From positions 1 to 64,000 of the forward strand of contig NZ_JASKLS010000004.1 of the NCBI RefSeq assembly GCF_030124375.1: a stretch of DNA of 64,000 bases. Reading direction: 5' to 3'. Numbering within the stretch: position 1 is the first letter of the stretch; each line of letters opens with the position of its first letter. The position numbers and the translations under genes are program-made. The notes under the pieces were generated by a model that had not been told where the DNA came from, ran no database searches, and saw only the letters and a list, made by a program, of their open reading frames with translations. Source of the stretch: Sinorhizobium sp. 6-70 (GTDB lineage: Bacteria > Pseudomonadota > Alphaproteobacteria > Rhizobiales > Rhizobiaceae). Below, piece by piece: positions 1 through 8,938 of the stretch.

Positions 1-177
1 ACCCTGATCATCCATGGCGACGACGACCAGATCGTGCCGATCGATGCGGCGGCGCGGGCCTCGAAGACACTCATCCCGCAGGCGGTGCTGAAGGTCTATC
101 CCGGTGCCCCGCACGGCATCACCGACACCCACAAGGATCAGCTCAACCAGGACCTGCTCGAGTTCGCGAGGTCGTAA
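1..177 (+). CDS. alpha/beta hydrolase, C-terminal fragment (5' end outside window)
   Basis: The first 177 bases are an open frame that runs in from outside the window and ends at TAA (175-177). The 58 residues contain the end of an alpha/beta-hydrolase fold. GDDDQIVP carries the acidic residue of the catalytic triad, and PGAPHGI carries the catalytic histidine. This spacing and wording match the C-terminus of non-haem chloroperoxidase/arylesterase-type hydrolases. The substrate cannot be inferred. A strong terminator follows immediately, so this is the end of its transcript. Confidence 0.8.
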   Translation, partial: TLIIHGDDDQIVPIDAAARASKTLIPQAVLKVYPGAPHGITDTHKDQLNQDLLEFARS

Positions 178-197
178 TCTTCGAGCGAAAGACAAGG

Positions 198-226
198 GGG
201 CGCCCGAGCGGCGCCCTTTTTCTTTT
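198..226 (+). terminator. rho-independent terminator after the hydrolase gene
   Basis: A perfect 7-bp GC stem (GGGCGCC at 198-204, GGCGCCC at 210-216) with a 5-base loop is followed by TTTTTCTTTT. It separates the hydrolase transcript from the urease genes. The remaining bases up to ureD (227-455) hold no supported gene. Confidence 0.85.
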
Positions 227-455
227 CATGGGAAGCGGGCTGATCGGGACGGAAGAAACCCGAACGGCAATGGGCATCAAGGTCGGCGACAACGTCACCG
301 CCTTGTTTACCGGTCGCGACCGCCGGAGAGGGGCCTAAAGCAGCAAGAACCTCGCGAATTCGCCTTGCGAAACAATGCCTTGACTTTGAGGCCCGGCTCG
401 CGGACGATGCCGCCATCGGTACTTGCCGTGTGTCAAAAAATATCCAACGGCCTTC

Positions 456-1289
456 ATGAATAGTGCAGCAATCATCGCTCCGCAGCGGGCGTGGGGAAAA
501 GGGCGGCTCGTTGCCAAATGCCGGAGCGGCCGCACGGCTATCGCCGAACTCTATCAGGAAGGCTGCGCCAAGATCCGTCTGCCAAAGACCTTTGATGCGT
601 CGCTTGAAGCGGTGCTGATCAATTCGTCGGGGGGGATCACCGGCGGCGACCGGATGGCCTGGGCGTTCGAGGCGGGCGAAGGCACGGCGCTGACGTTGAC
701 GACGCAGGCATGCGAGAAAGTCTACAAGGCGAGCGCGGGAACGGCCGAAATCTCGACGCGGATCCTTGTTGCTGGTGGAAGTCGAGTCGATTGGCTGCCG
801 CAGGAAACCATCCTCTTCGACCGCGCATCCTTGGCGCGGTCCCTGGAAGTCGAGCTTGCCGGAGACGCAACCTTTCTGGCGGTCGAGGCGGTTCTTCTCG
901 GCCGCAAGGCGATGGGCGAGGCCGTGCAGGCTGGTCTCTTCCGCGACCGCTGGCGGGTGACAAGCGGCGGCCGGCTTCTGCATGCGGAGAACCTAACGCT
1001 TGCCAATGATATTGCCGCACTCGCGGGACGTTCCGCGGTGCTCGGCGGTGCGGCAGCCTTTGCGACACTGCTTTATGTCGGGACGGATTGCGAAGCGATG
1101 CTGCCCGGGCTGCGAGGCACCCTCGGCGGCTATGCGAGCGCCGGGGTCAGCCATTTTCAGGTTGCCGGTCGTGACAAGCTGGTCGCGCGCATCGCAGCGA
1201 CAGACGGCTTCGCACTTAGAAAAATTCTTGTCCCGGTTATTTCGCACTTGCGTAACGATGCATCTGTGCCGAAAGTCTGGACGATATGA
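456..1289 (+). CDS. ureD: urease accessory protein UreD
   Basis: This 277-residue protein belongs to the UreD/UreH family. It is the scaffold that joins UreF and UreG on the apo-urease during nickel insertion in the cytoplasm. Family landmarks are SSGGITGGD near residues 57-65, the [11 protein letters not shown] stretch and the [10 protein letters not shown] segment. An in-frame ATG lies 11 codons upstream at 423, but family proteins begin close to the chosen Met; no strong ribosome site decides between them. ureA follows after 27 bases. The gene opens a cluster containing all seven urease genes. Confidence 0.93.
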   Translation: MNSAAIIAPQRAWGKGRLVAKCRSGRTAIAELYQEGCAKIRLPKTFDASLEAVLINSSGGITGGDRMAWAFEAGEGTALTLTTQACEKVYKASAGTAEISTRILVAGGSRVDWLPQETILFDRASLARSLEVELAGDATFLAVEAVLLGRKAMGEAVQAGLFRDRWRVTSGGRLLHAENLTLANDIAALAGRSAVLGGAAAFATLLYVGTDCEAMLPGLRGTLGGYASAGVSHFQVAGRDKLVARIAATDGFALRKILVPVISHLRNDASVPKVWTI

Positions 1290-1316
1290 TCCCACAATTC
1301 ATTGGACGGCCGACGC

Positions 1317-1619
1317 ATGAATCTCACCCCGCGCGAAAAGGACAAGCTGTTGATTTCCATGGCGGCGATGGTCGCGCGCCGGAGGCTGGAGCGCGGCGTG
1401 AAGCTCAACCATCCGGAAGCGATCGCCCTCATCACCGATTTCGTCGTCGAAGGTGCGCGGGACGGGCGCTCCGTGGCCGACCTGATGGAAGCCGGCGCGC
1501 ATGTCCTGACCCGTGACCAGGTCATGGAAGGGATTCCCGAAATGATCCATGACATTCAGATCGAGGCGACCTTTCCGGATGGGACGAAGCTCGTCACCGT
1601 CCATGAACCGATCCGCTAG
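1317..1619 (+). CDS. ureA: urease gamma subunit UreA
   Basis: The product has 100 residues, the canonical length for a separate urease gamma subunit, and starts [13 protein letters not shown]. It forms part of the (UreABC)3 cytoplasmic enzyme that hydrolyses urea to ammonia and carbamate. Conserved segments are [19 protein letters not shown] and [18 protein letters not shown] further in-frame ATG at 1302 would add five residues, but the family start is at 1317. In this genome the gamma, beta and alpha subunits are separate genes, as usual in Rhizobiales, and small unrelated genes sit between them. Confidence 0.96.
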   Translation: MNLTPREKDKLLISMAAMVARRRLERGVKLNHPEAIALITDFVVEGARDGRSVADLMEAGAHVLTRDQVMEGIPEMIHDIQIEATFPDGTKLVTVHEPIR

Positions 1620-1682
1620 GACGTAACGAAAGAGTGTGGAGCGACTTCTGACCGGACCCGCCGTCAACCTTGAGGGGCAACC

Positions 1683-1937
1683 ATGCTGAGGCTGCGCCCG
1701 AACTGCGAATGCTGTGATCGCGACCTGCCGCCGGAGAGCCGGGAGGCCATGATCTGCACGTTCGAATGCACCTTCTGTGCCGACTGTGCCGACAAGAAGC
1801 TTGACGGCATCTGCCCGAATTGCAGCGGCGAACTGGTCCGCCGGCCGATCCGCCCGGCTCAGATGCTTGCGAAATATCCGGCGTCGACGGAGCGCGTGTT
1901 GAAGCCGCAAGGCTGCGCGGACGGTCAAGCGGCGTGA
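1683..1937 (+). CDS. DUF1272 small cysteine-rich protein in the urease cluster
   Basis: This 84-residue protein has eight cysteines in the N-terminal half (CECC at about 9-12, [11 protein letters not shown] at about 23-33, CPNC at about 45-48), which looks like a small zinc ribbon. This is the DUF1272 family, whose function is not known to me. It sits between ureA and ureB on the same strand, 63 bases after ureA and 13 before ureB, so it is very probably co-transcribed with urease. A metal-related role in urease maturation would be pure inference; the same protein also occurs outside urease clusters. Confidence 0.85.
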   Translation: MLRLRPNCECCDRDLPPESREAMICTFECTFCADCADKKLDGICPNCSGELVRRPIRPAQMLAKYPASTERVLKPQGCADGQAA

Positions 1938-1950
1938 AGAGGAGAAGGCA

Positions 1951-2256
1951 TTGATTCCTGGCGAAATCATCGCAGCCGACGGAGAGATCGAACTAAACGT
2001 CGGTCTCCAAACCGTTACCATCGAGGTTTCCAACTCCGGGGACCGTCCCGTGCAGGTGGGGAGCCACTATCATTTCGCCGAGACGAACCCGGGGCTGATC
2101 TTCGATCGTGACGCCGCCCGCGGCAAGCGGCTCGACATTCCGGCCGGTACGGCCGTCCGCTTCGAGCCCGGCCAGACGAGGCAGGTCACGTTGATCCCGC
2201 TTTCAGGCAAACGCGAGGTGTTTGGCTTCCGCCAGGCGATCATGGGCAAGCTATGA
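1951..2256 (+). CDS. ureB: urease beta subunit UreB
   Basis: The 101-residue protein is of normal length for a stand-alone urease beta subunit. It begins (M)[15 protein letters not shown] and contains the family segments [12 protein letters not shown] and [15 protein letters not shown]. The start codon is TTG at 1951, supported by the strong Shine-Dalgarno stretch AGGAGAAGG just before it and by the family N-terminus. Its 3' end overlaps the next gene by ATGA (2253-2256), which implies translational coupling to the LprI-like gene. Confidence 0.95.
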   Translation: MIPGEIIAADGEIELNVGLQTVTIEVSNSGDRPVQVGSHYHFAETNPGLIFDRDAARGKRLDIPAGTAVRFEPGQTRQVTLIPLSGKREVFGFRQAIMGKL

Positions 2257-2675
2257 GGGTGTTCGCGTCTCTATCCGGCTTGCTTCTGCTGTCAGCGGTT
2301 TCGGCCGCCGCGCAAGAACAGCCAAGGGTCGATTGCCAGAACGCTGTGACGCAGATGGACATGAACATCTGCGCCGGCCAGGACTATGACCGAGCCGATG
2401 CGGACCTGAACAACATCTACAAACAAGCGGTCGCTGCCATGAAGGCGATGGACAAGGAACTCGGCGAAATCGACGCCGCCTATCCCGGGGCAGAGGAAGC
2501 ATTGAAGAAGGCACAACGGGCCTGGATCGGCTACCGTGACGGGCAGTGCGAACTGGCCGGGTTCGAGGCGCGTGGCGGTTCGATGGAGCCGATGCTGGTT
2601 TCCGGCTGCCTGGCGGAACTGACCCGCAAGCGAACAAGCGAATTGAAGCAACTTCTCGAACCGAGCGGAAACTGA
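2253..2675 (+). CDS. periplasmic LprI/DUF1311 family protein
   Basis: The 140-residue product has a signal peptide (hydrophobic core about residues 6-18, cleavage near AAAQ). The mature domain has four cysteines: [13 protein letters not shown] at the start, then the C of DGQCELAG and the C of VSGCLAEL. This is the LprI/DUF1311 pattern, a family that includes a mycobacterial lysozyme inhibitor. It overlaps ureB by four bases and is followed by a GT-like gene after three bases, so it belongs to the urease transcript. No link of this family to urease is established; its presence may reflect exported-protein cargo conserved in rhizobial urease operons. Confidence 0.8.
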   Translation: MRVFASLSGLLLLSAVSAAAQEQPRVDCQNAVTQMDMNICAGQDYDRADADLNNIYKQAVAAMKAMDKELGEIDAAYPGAEEALKKAQRAWIGYRDGQCELAGFEARGGSMEPMLVSGCLAELTRKRTSELKQLLEPSGN

Positions 2676-2678
2676 CCG

Positions 2679-3326
2679 TTGAGCGGCCGCACCATCACGA
2701 TCGTTGGCAATGGCGACGTGCCGCAAGGCGCGGCAGCCGCGATTGACTCCGCCGATCTCGTCATCCGCTTCAACGATTGCCGCTCGGTCGGCAAGGGCGG
2801 GACAAGAACCGACATCGTCGCGGTCTGCAATACTGGTCGCCCAGCGCTGTCGATGCTCGGTGGAGGTCGATGGAAGAACAGCGGGGCAGTGCGGCGGGCG
2901 AGCGAGATATGGAGCGTCCGTACTGGCGCGAAGTTTGCCGCCATGCGGGCGGATCTTATGAAGATGCACCCGGATCTCGACGATTTCTGCGACGATTACA
3001 CCGCGGGCTTCGAAGCGTTCGCGCGTGCGACAGGCCGGCGTCATCGGGTGATCCCGGTGGAAACCCACGAGCGGCTTGAGCGCGATCTCGCCCGCTTCGC
3101 GCCGGCGCCCTATGTCGTGCCGTCGAGCGGCCTTGTGGTGATCGCCGAGATCCTGTCCGCTTTCGCCCAGCCCGAAGACGATGTCGTGCTGGCCGGCTTC
3201 GGCCATAGCGGCTGGGAATGGCATCCCTTTGCCGCCGAACGCCGCTACGTCGACGCGCTTGTCGCCGAAGGCTGCCTGCGCCGCCTCGACCGATCCCAAT
3301 CTTCAGACTTTTCCGACGGAGCCTGA
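2679..3326 (+). CDS. GT29 (sialyltransferase)-like protein, 'urease operon accessory protein'
   Basis: This 215-residue protein starts at TTG 2679, three bases after the preceding stop. The N-terminus TITIVGNGDVPQG followed by DLVIRFNDC resembles the nucleotide-sugar-binding L motif of glycosyltransferase family 29, and VVPSSGLVVIAEIL resembles the S motif. Relatives in rhizobia are named urease operon accessory proteins only because of their position. A true transferase would use an activated sugar such as CMP-sialate, but no acceptor or donor genes are adjacent. The gene ends four bases before ureC, so it is transcribed with the catalytic subunit. Family level is moderately sure; activity is unknown. 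Confidence 0.7.
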   Translation: MSGRTITIVGNGDVPQGAAAAIDSADLVIRFNDCRSVGKGGTRTDIVAVCNTGRPALSMLGGGRWKNSGAVRRASEIWSVRTGAKFAAMRADLMKMHPDLDDFCDDYTAGFEAFARATGRRHRVIPVETHERLERDLARFAPAPYVVPSSGLVVIAEILSAFAQPEDDVVLAGFGHSGWEWHPFAAERRYVDALVAEGCLRRLDRSQSSDFSDGA

Positions 3327-3329
3327 TCC

Positions 3330-5042
3330 ATGCCCCACAAGATGTCGCGCGCGGCCTATGCCAACATGTTCGGTCCGACGGTGGGCGACAAGGTGCGCCT
3401 TGCCGATACCGAGCTTTTCATCGAGGTCGAGAAGGATTTCACCACCTATGGCGAAGAGGTGAAGTTCGGCGGCGGCAAGGTTATCCGCGACGGCATGGGG
3501 CAAAGCCAGGTGACGCGCGAGGGCGGTGCGGTCGACACCGTGATCACCAACGCGCTGATCGTCGACCATTGGGGGATCGTGAAGGCGGATATCGGCCTCA
3601 AGGACGGGCGAATCGCGGCGATCGGCAAGGCCGGCAATCCGGACACGCAGCCGGGCGTCACGATCATCGTCGGGCCGGGCACAGAAGTGATCGCCGGCGA
3701 GGGCAAGATCGTCACAGCCGGCGGCATGGACAGCCATATCCACTTCATCTGCCCGCAGCAGATCGAGGAGGCGCTGATGAGCGGCCTCACCTGCATGCTC
3801 GGCGGCGGCACCGGCCCGGCGCACGGCACGCTCGCAACGACCTGCACGCCTGGCCCCTGGCACATCGCCCGGATGATCGAGGCGGCTGATGCATTCCCGA
3901 TGAACCTGGCCTTTGCCGGCAAGGGCAATGCGTCGCTCCCCGGTGCGCTTGTGGAAATGGTGCTCGGCGGCGCCACCTCGCTGAAGCTGCACGAGGATTG
4001 GGGCACGACGCCGGCGGCGATCGACTGCTGCCTGTCGGTTGCCGACGAATACGACGTGCAGGTGATGATCCACACCGACACGCTGAACGAGAGCGGCTTC
4101 GTCGAGGATACGATCGCCGCGATCAAGGGCCGGACGATCCATGCCTTCCATACGGAAGGGGCGGGAGGCGGCCATGCGCCGGATATCATCAAGATCTGCG
4201 GCCAGCCGAACGTCATTCCGTCTTCGACCAATCCGACCCGGCCCTATACGCTGAATACGCTGGCTGAGCATCTCGACATGCTGATGGTCTGCCACCATCT
4301 GTCGCCCTCGATTCCGGAAGACATCGCCTTCGCCGAAAGCCGCATCCGCAAGGAAACGATCGCGGCCGAGGACATCCTGCACGATATCGGCGCCTTTTCG
4401 ATCATTTCGTCCGACAGCCAGGCCATGGGCCGCGTCGGCGAGGTGGCGATCCGCACCTGGCAGACGGCCGACAAGATGAAGCGCCAGCGCGGGCGGCTCA
4501 AGGAAGAGTCCGGTGGCAACGACAACTTCCGGGTCAAGCGCTACATCGCCAAATACACGATCAACCCCGCGATCGCGCACGGTCTCAGCCACGAAATCGG
4601 TTCGCTGGAAGTGGGCAAGCGTGCCGACCTTGTCATCTGGAATCCGGCCTTTTTCGGCGTGAAGCCCGACATGGTGCTGCTCGGTGGCTCGATCGCCGCG
4701 GCGCCGATGGGCGATCCGAATGCCTCGATCCCGACGCCGCAGCCCGTTCACTACCGGCCGATGTTCGGAGCCTATGGCCGGAACCGGACCAACTCCTCGG
4801 TCACCTTCGTCTCACAGGCGTCGCTCGATGCGGGGCTTGCGGGACGGCTGGGGGTCGCCAAGGAGCTCGTCGCCGTCCAGAACACCCGCGGCGGCATCGG
4901 CAAGGCGTCGATGATCCACAACAGCCTGACGCCGCATATCGAGGTCGATCCGGAGACCTACGAGGTCCGTGCCGACGGCGAGCTGCTGACCTGCGAGCCG
5001 GCGACCATTGTGCCGATGGCGCAGCGCTACTTCCTGTTCTAG
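3330..5042 (+). CDS. ureC: urease alpha (catalytic) subunit UreC
   Basis: The 570-residue catalytic subunit carries the complete binuclear nickel site. His136 and His138 lie in DSHIHF, the carbamylated Lys219 in SLKLHED, His248 and His274 further on, and Asp362 in SSDSQAMG. The flap residues Cys321 and catalytic His322 are in MVCHHLS. All are shifted by two relative to the usual urease numbering. Urea is hydrolysed to ammonia and carbamate. The length is normal and no residue is missing, so the enzyme should be functional once nickel is inserted by UreDEFG. A 181-base gap follows; its only structure is a short hairpin at 5068-5086 without a T run. Confidence 0.98.
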   Translation: MPHKMSRAAYANMFGPTVGDKVRLADTELFIEVEKDFTTYGEEVKFGGGKVIRDGMGQSQVTREGGAVDTVITNALIVDHWGIVKADIGLKDGRIAAIGKAGNPDTQPGVTIIVGPGTEVIAGEGKIVTAGGMDSHIHFICPQQIEEALMSGLTCMLGGGTGPAHGTLATTCTPGPWHIARMIEAADAFPMNLAFAGKGNASLPGALVEMVLGGATSLKLHEDWGTTPAAIDCCLSVADEYDVQVMIHTDTLNESGFVEDTIAAIKGRTIHAFHTEGAGGGHAPDIIKICGQPNVIPSSTNPTRPYTLNTLAEHLDMLMVCHHLSPSIPEDIAFAESRIRKETIAAEDILHDIGAFSIISSDSQAMGRVGEVAIRTWQTADKMKRQRGRLKEESGGNDNFRVKRYIAKYTINPAIAHGLSHEIGSLEVGKRADLVIWNPAFFGVKPDMVLLGGSIAAAPMGDPNASIPTPQPVHYRPMFGAYGRNRTNSSVTFVSQASLDAGLAGRLGVAKELVAVQNTRGGIGKASMIHNSLTPHIEVDPETYEVRADGELLTCEPATIVPMAQRYFLF

Positions 5043-5223
5043 GCGGCCGCCCGGGGCGAGCAGAAAGCCATGCGTCGCCCGCATGGCAGCCATGCGGAGC
5101 CACCCAAAACGCTGCTTTGATGCTGCACCGCAGCGCAATCTCCGATAGGAAAAGACTCTCACTTTCGGCCGGCTGCGTTTTCCTCCCAAGACTGATCGCG
5201 GCCGGCAGCCTGTCCTGAAGGAG

Positions 5224-5769
5224 ATGACGATGCTCGGCAGAAAAGTTCCCTCTGTAACCTTCCGTACTCGCGTCCGCGACGAAGCCGTCGGCGGTTCCAA
5301 TCCGTTCCGCTGGCAGGACGTTTCGTCGGACGACTATTTCGCCGGCAAGCGCGTCGTGCTGTTTTCGCTTCCGGGTGCCTTCACCCCCACCTGCTCGACC
5401 TACCAGCTTCCCGATTTTGAAAAGCTCGCCGCTGAGTTCCGCGCCGAAGGCATCGACGAGATCTACTGCATCTCGGTCAACGACGCCTTCGTGATGAACG
5501 CCTGGGGCAAGTCGCAGAGCCTTGAAAACGTCAAGCTGATCCCGGACGGCTCGGGCGAGTTCACCCGCAAGATGGGCATGCTGGTTGCCAAGGACAATCT
5601 CGGCTTCGGCATGCGCTCCTGGCGTTATGGCGCCGTCATCAACAACGGCGTCGTCGAGCAGTGGTTCGAAGAAGAAGGCTACTCCGACAATTGCGATAGC
5701 GACCCCTACGGCGTTTCCTCGCCGCAGAACATTCTCGACGCGCTGAAGTCGCAGAAGATCGCCGCCTGA
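5224..5769 (+). CDS. peroxiredoxin, Prx5/redoxin type
   Basis: This is a 181-residue thioredoxin-fold peroxidase. The peroxidatic cysteine is Cys57 in GAFTPTCSTYQLP, the signature of the atypical 2-Cys Prx5/hybrid group. The segment SVNDAFVMNAWGKSQ, close to the consensus of this group, follows. It reduces H2O2 and alkyl peroxides in the cytosol. GAAGGAG sits just before the ATG at 5224; a second ATG at 5230 is possible. The gene lies inside the urease cluster between ureC and ureE with gaps of about 160-180 bases on both sides, so it may have its own promoter. Confidence 0.9.
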   Translation: MTMLGRKVPSVTFRTRVRDEAVGGSNPFRWQDVSSDDYFAGKRVVLFSLPGAFTPTCSTYQLPDFEKLAAEFRAEGIDEIYCISVNDAFVMNAWGKSQSLENVKLIPDGSGEFTRKMGMLVAKDNLGFGMRSWRYGAVINNGVVEQWFEEEGYSDNCDSDPYGVSSPQNILDALKSQKIAA

Positions 5770-5820
5770 TCCGGTTATGAATGCCTGCGCTTCTTGGAGG
5801 TGCAGGGCCGAACACGACTG

Positions 5821-5899
5821 AAGGCCCCGGTTTGCCCAGGCAGGGTGTGGAAACCATTTCGCTTCCGCCTTCCTGCTGGCGCCGGGGCCTTTTCTTGTT
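5821..5899 (+). terminator. possible terminator after the peroxiredoxin gene
   Basis: A perfect 10-bp inverted repeat (AAGGCCCCGG at 5821-5830, CCGGGGCCTT at 5882-5891) is followed by TTCTTGTT. The 51-base loop is long for an intrinsic terminator, so the strength is uncertain. It would partly insulate the peroxiredoxin gene from the following monooxygenase-ureEFG genes. Confidence 0.4.
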
Positions 5900-5931
5900 A
5901 CATTGGTGGCGGAAAGGCGCGGCGAGGATCA

Positions 5932-6228
5932 ATGGTTTACGTTATCGCATATCTGAAGGCACATGCGGGCAAGGGCGATGACGTCGTCGCCTTGGCGGCA
6001 CCACTGATCGAGGCCACGCGCAAGGAAGCGGGCTGCATTGGCTACGATCTCTATCGCAAGCCCGCGGAACCGGACACGCTGGTCTTCGTCGAGAACTGGA
6101 AAGACCGGGCGGCGGTGGACGCCCATTTTGGCGAGCCGCATCTCAAGGCCTTTCAGGCGGCGATGGCGGATCTGCTGGCAGACGCTCGCATCGAGGTCGT
6201 GCACCCGGAAAGGACAGAGGTGATCTGA
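5932..6228 (+). CDS. small antibiotic-biosynthesis-monooxygenase (ABM) domain protein
   Basis: This 98-residue single-domain protein begins [14 protein letters not shown]. The dimeric alpha-beta barrel (ABM) pattern is clear: an early strand, a helix with [20 protein letters not shown], then [23 protein letters not shown]. Relatives include quinol monooxygenase YgiN and many uncharacterised enzymes. The frame is open upstream to 5794, but the ATG at 5932 fits the family length and follows GCGAGGATCA. It ends one base before the ureE start, so translation is effectively coupled to ureE. The substrate is unknown. Confidence 0.85.
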   Translation: MVYVIAYLKAHAGKGDDVVALAAPLIEATRKEAGCIGYDLYRKPAEPDTLVFVENWKDRAAVDAHFGEPHLKAFQAAMADLLADARIEVVHPERTEVI

Positions 6229-6229
6229 C

Positions 6230-6718
6230 GTGCCTTATCGCTCGACCGAAGTGCTGTCGCCGGGCCCCGCGGACAAGGCGGCGCTTCACAGCGTGACGCT
6301 CGCCCATGACGAGCGCCATCTAAGACGAAAGCTGCTGCATCTCGAAAACGACGATGTGGTGATGCTCGACCTCAAGCAGCCGGTGATGCTCGCCGACGGC
6401 GACCTCCTCGTGCTGGAAGGAGGCGGCTACATCCGGATCAAGGCCGCCGACGAGGCGCTTTACGAGGTTCGCGCGCGGGATGACGTGCACCTCATCGAGC
6501 TTGCCTGGCACCTCGGCAATCGACATCTTACGGCGGCGGTCGAGGAGGGGCGCATCCTGATCGCCCGCGATCCCGTCATCCGTGCAATGCTTGAAGGCTT
6601 GGGTGCCACCGTCGGCGAAGTGACCGAACCCTTCCAACCGTTGCGGGGCGCTTATCACGGCGGTGGACATGGCCACGGCAGTCACGGCCACGGCGGTCAC
6701 CACCACGACCATGGCTGA
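6230..6718 (+). CDS. ureE: urease nickel metallochaperone UreE
   Basis: The 162-residue protein has the UreE N-terminal peptide-binding domain and a metal-binding domain around [12 protein letters not shown] and [17 protein letters not shown]. The last 20 residues are a histidine/glycine tail with about ten His, typical of nickel storage and delivery. It starts with GTG at 6230, directly behind the preceding stop. UreE passes Ni2+ to UreG in the maturation complex. Its 3' end overlaps ureF by eight bases. Confidence 0.95.
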   Translation: MPYRSTEVLSPGPADKAALHSVTLAHDERHLRRKLLHLENDDVVMLDLKQPVMLADGDLLVLEGGGYIRIKAADEALYEVRARDDVHLIELAWHLGNRHLTAAVEEGRILIARDPVIRAMLEGLGATVGEVTEPFQPLRGAYHGGGHGHGSHGHGGHHHDHG

Positions 6719-7382
6719 CCAGCCCGACACGCGGGCGCTCCTGCGCCTCGTTACCTGGCTATCACCCGCCTTTCCGGCCGGTTCCTTCGCCTATTCCGGA
6801 GGACTGGAACAGGCGGTTCACGATGGTCTCGTGACCAATGCCGAAGAGCTGCGGCTTTGGCTGGAGACGCTGCTGACGCGCGGTGGCATGTGGAACGACG
6901 CCCTTCTTCTGGCCGAAAGCTATGAGGGGCATGAGGATCCGCGACGATTGAAGGCGGCGAGCGAACTGGCGGAAGCGATGGCGGGTTCGTCGGAGCGTCA
7001 CATGGAAACCTTGCTGCAGGGCGAGGCATTTCTTGCTGCTGCGTGCAACTGGCCGAGCGCCGTATTCGAGTTGCTTGGACCGGTGGCGGTCTATCCGGTG
7101 GCTGTTGGCGCCGTGGCCGGTGCGCATTGCACCGGATTGCGGCCCGCGATCGCGGCCTACCTCGGCGCCGCCACTTCCAACGCGGTTTCGGCTGCCATTC
7201 GCTGCGGAGTCATCGGTCAGCGCGATGGCGTCGGCGTGTTGGCTGGCCTCGAGAACACGATCGCCGCTGTTGCCGACCGCGCCGCGCAAGCCTCGCTGGA
7301 CGAGCTTGGCTCGGCGACGATCATGGCCGATATTTCGTCGCTGAGACACGAAACGTTGCATACCCGCCTGTTCCGCTCCTAG
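6711..7382 (+). CDS. ureF: urease accessory protein UreF
   Basis: This all-helical 223-residue protein carries the UreF signature [20 protein letters not shown] near the N-terminus and SDELG-like C-terminal segments ([16 protein letters not shown]). UreF bridges UreD and UreG and acts in GTP-dependent nickel insertion. The frame is open upstream to 6663, inside the His-codon tract of ureE. The ATG at 6711, overlapping the ureE stop, gives the standard length. Its stop codon TAG is the first triplet of a dispersed palindromic repeat that separates it from ureG. Confidence 0.95.
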   Translation: MADQPDTRALLRLVTWLSPAFPAGSFAYSGGLEQAVHDGLVTNAEELRLWLETLLTRGGMWNDALLLAESYEGHEDPRRLKAASELAEAMAGSSERHMETLLQGEAFLAAACNWPSAVFELLGPVAVYPVAVGAVAGAHCTGLRPAIAAYLGAATSNAVSAAIRCGVIGQRDGVGVLAGLENTIAAVADRAAQASLDELGSATIMADISSLRHETLHTRLFRS

Positions 7383-7491
7383 ATCACGATGATTTTGGTT
7401 CGAATCGAACCAAAATCATCGTGAGCGATTCTAATAAGTAGCGCGGGATGCGGGCGGAAAACCGCGGACACTTTTCCTCATCCCGCTCTAA
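7380..7491 (+). repeat. dispersed intergenic repeat: 18-bp perfect hairpin plus GCGGGATG repeat block
   Basis: Directly at the ureF stop lies a perfect 18-bp inverted repeat (arms 7385-7402 and 7406-7423, 3-base loop). It is followed at 7443-7486 by a second block with arms GCGGGATG/CATCCCGC. Blocks with the same CATCCCGCTCT wording recur near 32360 and 38220, so this is a mosaic intergenic repeat rather than a gene-specific element. In RNA the long stem could protect or terminate the upstream urease mRNA, but it lacks a terminal T run. Confidence 0.7.
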
Positions 7492-7521
7492 CGGGCGGCC
7501 GTATCCTGAAAGGAAACGCAG

Positions 7522-8133
7522 ATGCCATCGAAAAACGGTCCCCTTCGCGTCGGCATCGGCGGCCCGGTCGGTTCCGGCAAGACGGCGCTGACTGACAAGC
7601 TGTGCAAGGCGATGCGGGAGAAATATTCCGTCGCGGTCGTCACCAACGACATCTACACCAAGGAAGACGCCGAAGCGCTGGTACGGATGCAGGCGCTGCC
7701 CTCGGAACGGATCGTCGGTGTCGAAACCGGCGGCTGCCCGCATACGGCGATCCGCGAGGACGCGTCGATCAATCTGCAGGCGATCGCCGACCTCAATCGC
7801 CGGATTCCCGATCTCGACGTGGTCTTCATCGAATCCGGCGGCGACAATCTGGCAGCGACCTTTTCTCCCGATCTCGCCGACCTGACGATCTACGTGATCT
7901 CCGTCTGCCAGGGCGAAGAGATCCCGCGCAAGGGCGGGCCGGGGATCACGAAGTCCGACCTCCTTGTGATCAACAAGAAGGATCTTGCCCCCTATGTCGG
8001 GGCCGACCTCGACGTGATGGAACGGGATGCGGAGCGGATGCGTGCGGCAAAGCCGTTCGTCTTTTCGGACATGAAGCGCGGCGACGGCATAGACCGGATC
8101 GTCGAATTCCTGACCGTGGAGGGCGGGCTCTGA
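7522..8133 (+). CDS. ureG: urease accessory GTPase UreG
   Basis: This 203-residue SIMIBI-class GTPase has the P-loop GPVGSGKT at residues 14-21 and the nickel-binding Cys72-Pro73-His74 in [28 protein letters not shown] corresponds to the Walker B/switch region, and [10 protein letters not shown] holds the guanine-specific NKxD. It hydrolyses GTP to drive nickel insertion into UreC. AAAGGAAACGCAG precedes the ATG. It is the last urease gene; the next gene converges from the opposite strand after 17 bases. Confidence 0.97.
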   Translation: MPSKNGPLRVGIGGPVGSGKTALTDKLCKAMREKYSVAVVTNDIYTKEDAEALVRMQALPSERIVGVETGGCPHTAIREDASINLQAIADLNRRIPDLDVVFIESGGDNLAATFSPDLADLTIYVISVCQGEEIPRKGGPGITKSDLLVINKKDLAPYVGADLDVMERDAERMRAAKPFVFSDMKRGDGIDRIVEFLTVEGGL

Positions 8134-8150
8134 CGCTGTAGGTAAGCTGC

Positions 8151-8861
8151 TCAGAAACGCTCCAGCGCTTGCCGGTCGCGGATTTCGATCATCCGGCCTT
8201 TGACGGTGACGCCCGACTGGCGGAGCGTCGAGAAGGCGCGCGACAGGGCCTCCGGCGCCAGACCGAGCTTGCCCGCAAGCACGTTCTTCTGGAATGGCAG
8301 GCGGAACGAGAAGCTGCTCAGCCCGTCCGGGCAATGGCTGAGGATATAGCTTGCGACCCGCTGAGGCGCGGTGAGCAACCGGTCCTCGGCAAGGCAGTCT
8401 TCCGTCATCTTGCCATGGCGGCAGAGAAGTTCGATCAGCGCCTGGGCGACATCGGTATTTTCCGCGGCAAGCTGACGAAGCTTGCCGCTTTCGAACCGCG
8501 CGACGATCAGGGCCTCCGCTGCCTGCGCATTGGCGGTCGCACGATGCTCCAGGAACATGGCGTTTGCGCCGAAGATCTCGCCCTTGGGCAATACGGCGAT
8601 GTCGGCTTCGCGACCATCCTTGCCCAAGCGGTAGAGACGGACGAGACCAGAGAGCACGAAGAAGACATGGTCGATCGGGTCGTCCTGACGAAACACGATA
8701 TCGTGTTCCTCGTGCGTGGAAACGATTGCGCCCTCAAGGATAGCCTCTGCCGTCGGTCGCGGCAGTCTCGCAAAGAAATGCGAATCGAGAAGAACAGTTC
8801 TGTCGGTCGAGGTCAGTCGCAAGGTCTTCATCCGTGCCATTCCCGAATTGGATCGAACCAT
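8151..8861 (-). CDS. Crp/Fnr-family transcription regulator without Fe-S cysteines
   Basis: The protein has up to 236 residues: a cyclic-nucleotide-binding-like beta roll (about 30-140) followed by a winged HTH (about 165-225). The recognition helix reads PEALSRAFSTL, i.e. the E-x-x-S-R pattern with which FNR/FixK proteins read TTGA half-sites. The N-terminal cysteine cluster of oxygen-sensing FNR is absent, so the signal must be different (FixK-, NnrR- or DNR-like). Met8 or Met11 (start 8840 or 8831) are equally plausible starts. An FNR-type box lies 27 bases upstream of the longest start, suggesting autoregulation. Confidence 0.85.
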   Translation of the reverse strand: MVRSNSGMARMKTLRLTSTDRTVLLDSHFFARLPRPTAEAILEGAIVSTHEEHDIVFRQDDPIDHVFFVLSGLVRLYRLGKDGREADIAVLPKGEIFGANAMFLEHRATANAQAAEALIVARFESGKLRQLAAENTDVAQALIELLCRHGKMTEDCLAEDRLLTAPQRVASYILSHCPDGLSSFSFRLPFQKNVLAGKLGLAPEALSRAFSTLRQSGVTVKGRMIEIRDRQALERF

Positions 8862-8887
8862 GCTAATCGGTCATCGAAAGACGCGAA

Positions 8888-8901
8888 TTGACCCCGATCA
8901 A
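8888..8901 (-). promoter_or_regulatory. FNR/FixK-type box (anaerobox)
   Basis: TTGAC-CCCG-ATCAA matches the palindromic FNR/FixK consensus TTGAT-N4-ATCAA with one change. It lies just upstream of the Crp/Fnr gene, whose recognition helix has the matching E-x-x-S-R motif. The close position to the start suggests autorepression or control by another FixK-like protein. Confidence 0.6.
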
Positions 8902-8938
8902 ATAACTTTCACAAAAAGGCCCGCGCATGACGGCGCAG

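Noticed and set aside
104..463. A 119-codon plus-strand frame between the hydrolase end and ureD
   Set aside because: It begins inside the hydrolase coding sequence, crosses the terminator hairpin, and its Arg/Pro/Ser-rich product is typical of an out-of-frame reading.
3303..4751. A 482-codon open frame on the minus strand opposite ureC
   Set aside because: ureC is complete with every active-site residue on the plus strand; the opposite frame is a codon-bias shadow.
5068..5086. Hairpin CCATGCG/CGCATGG after ureC as a terminator
   Set aside because: Only a 7-bp stem without a T run; too weak to call.
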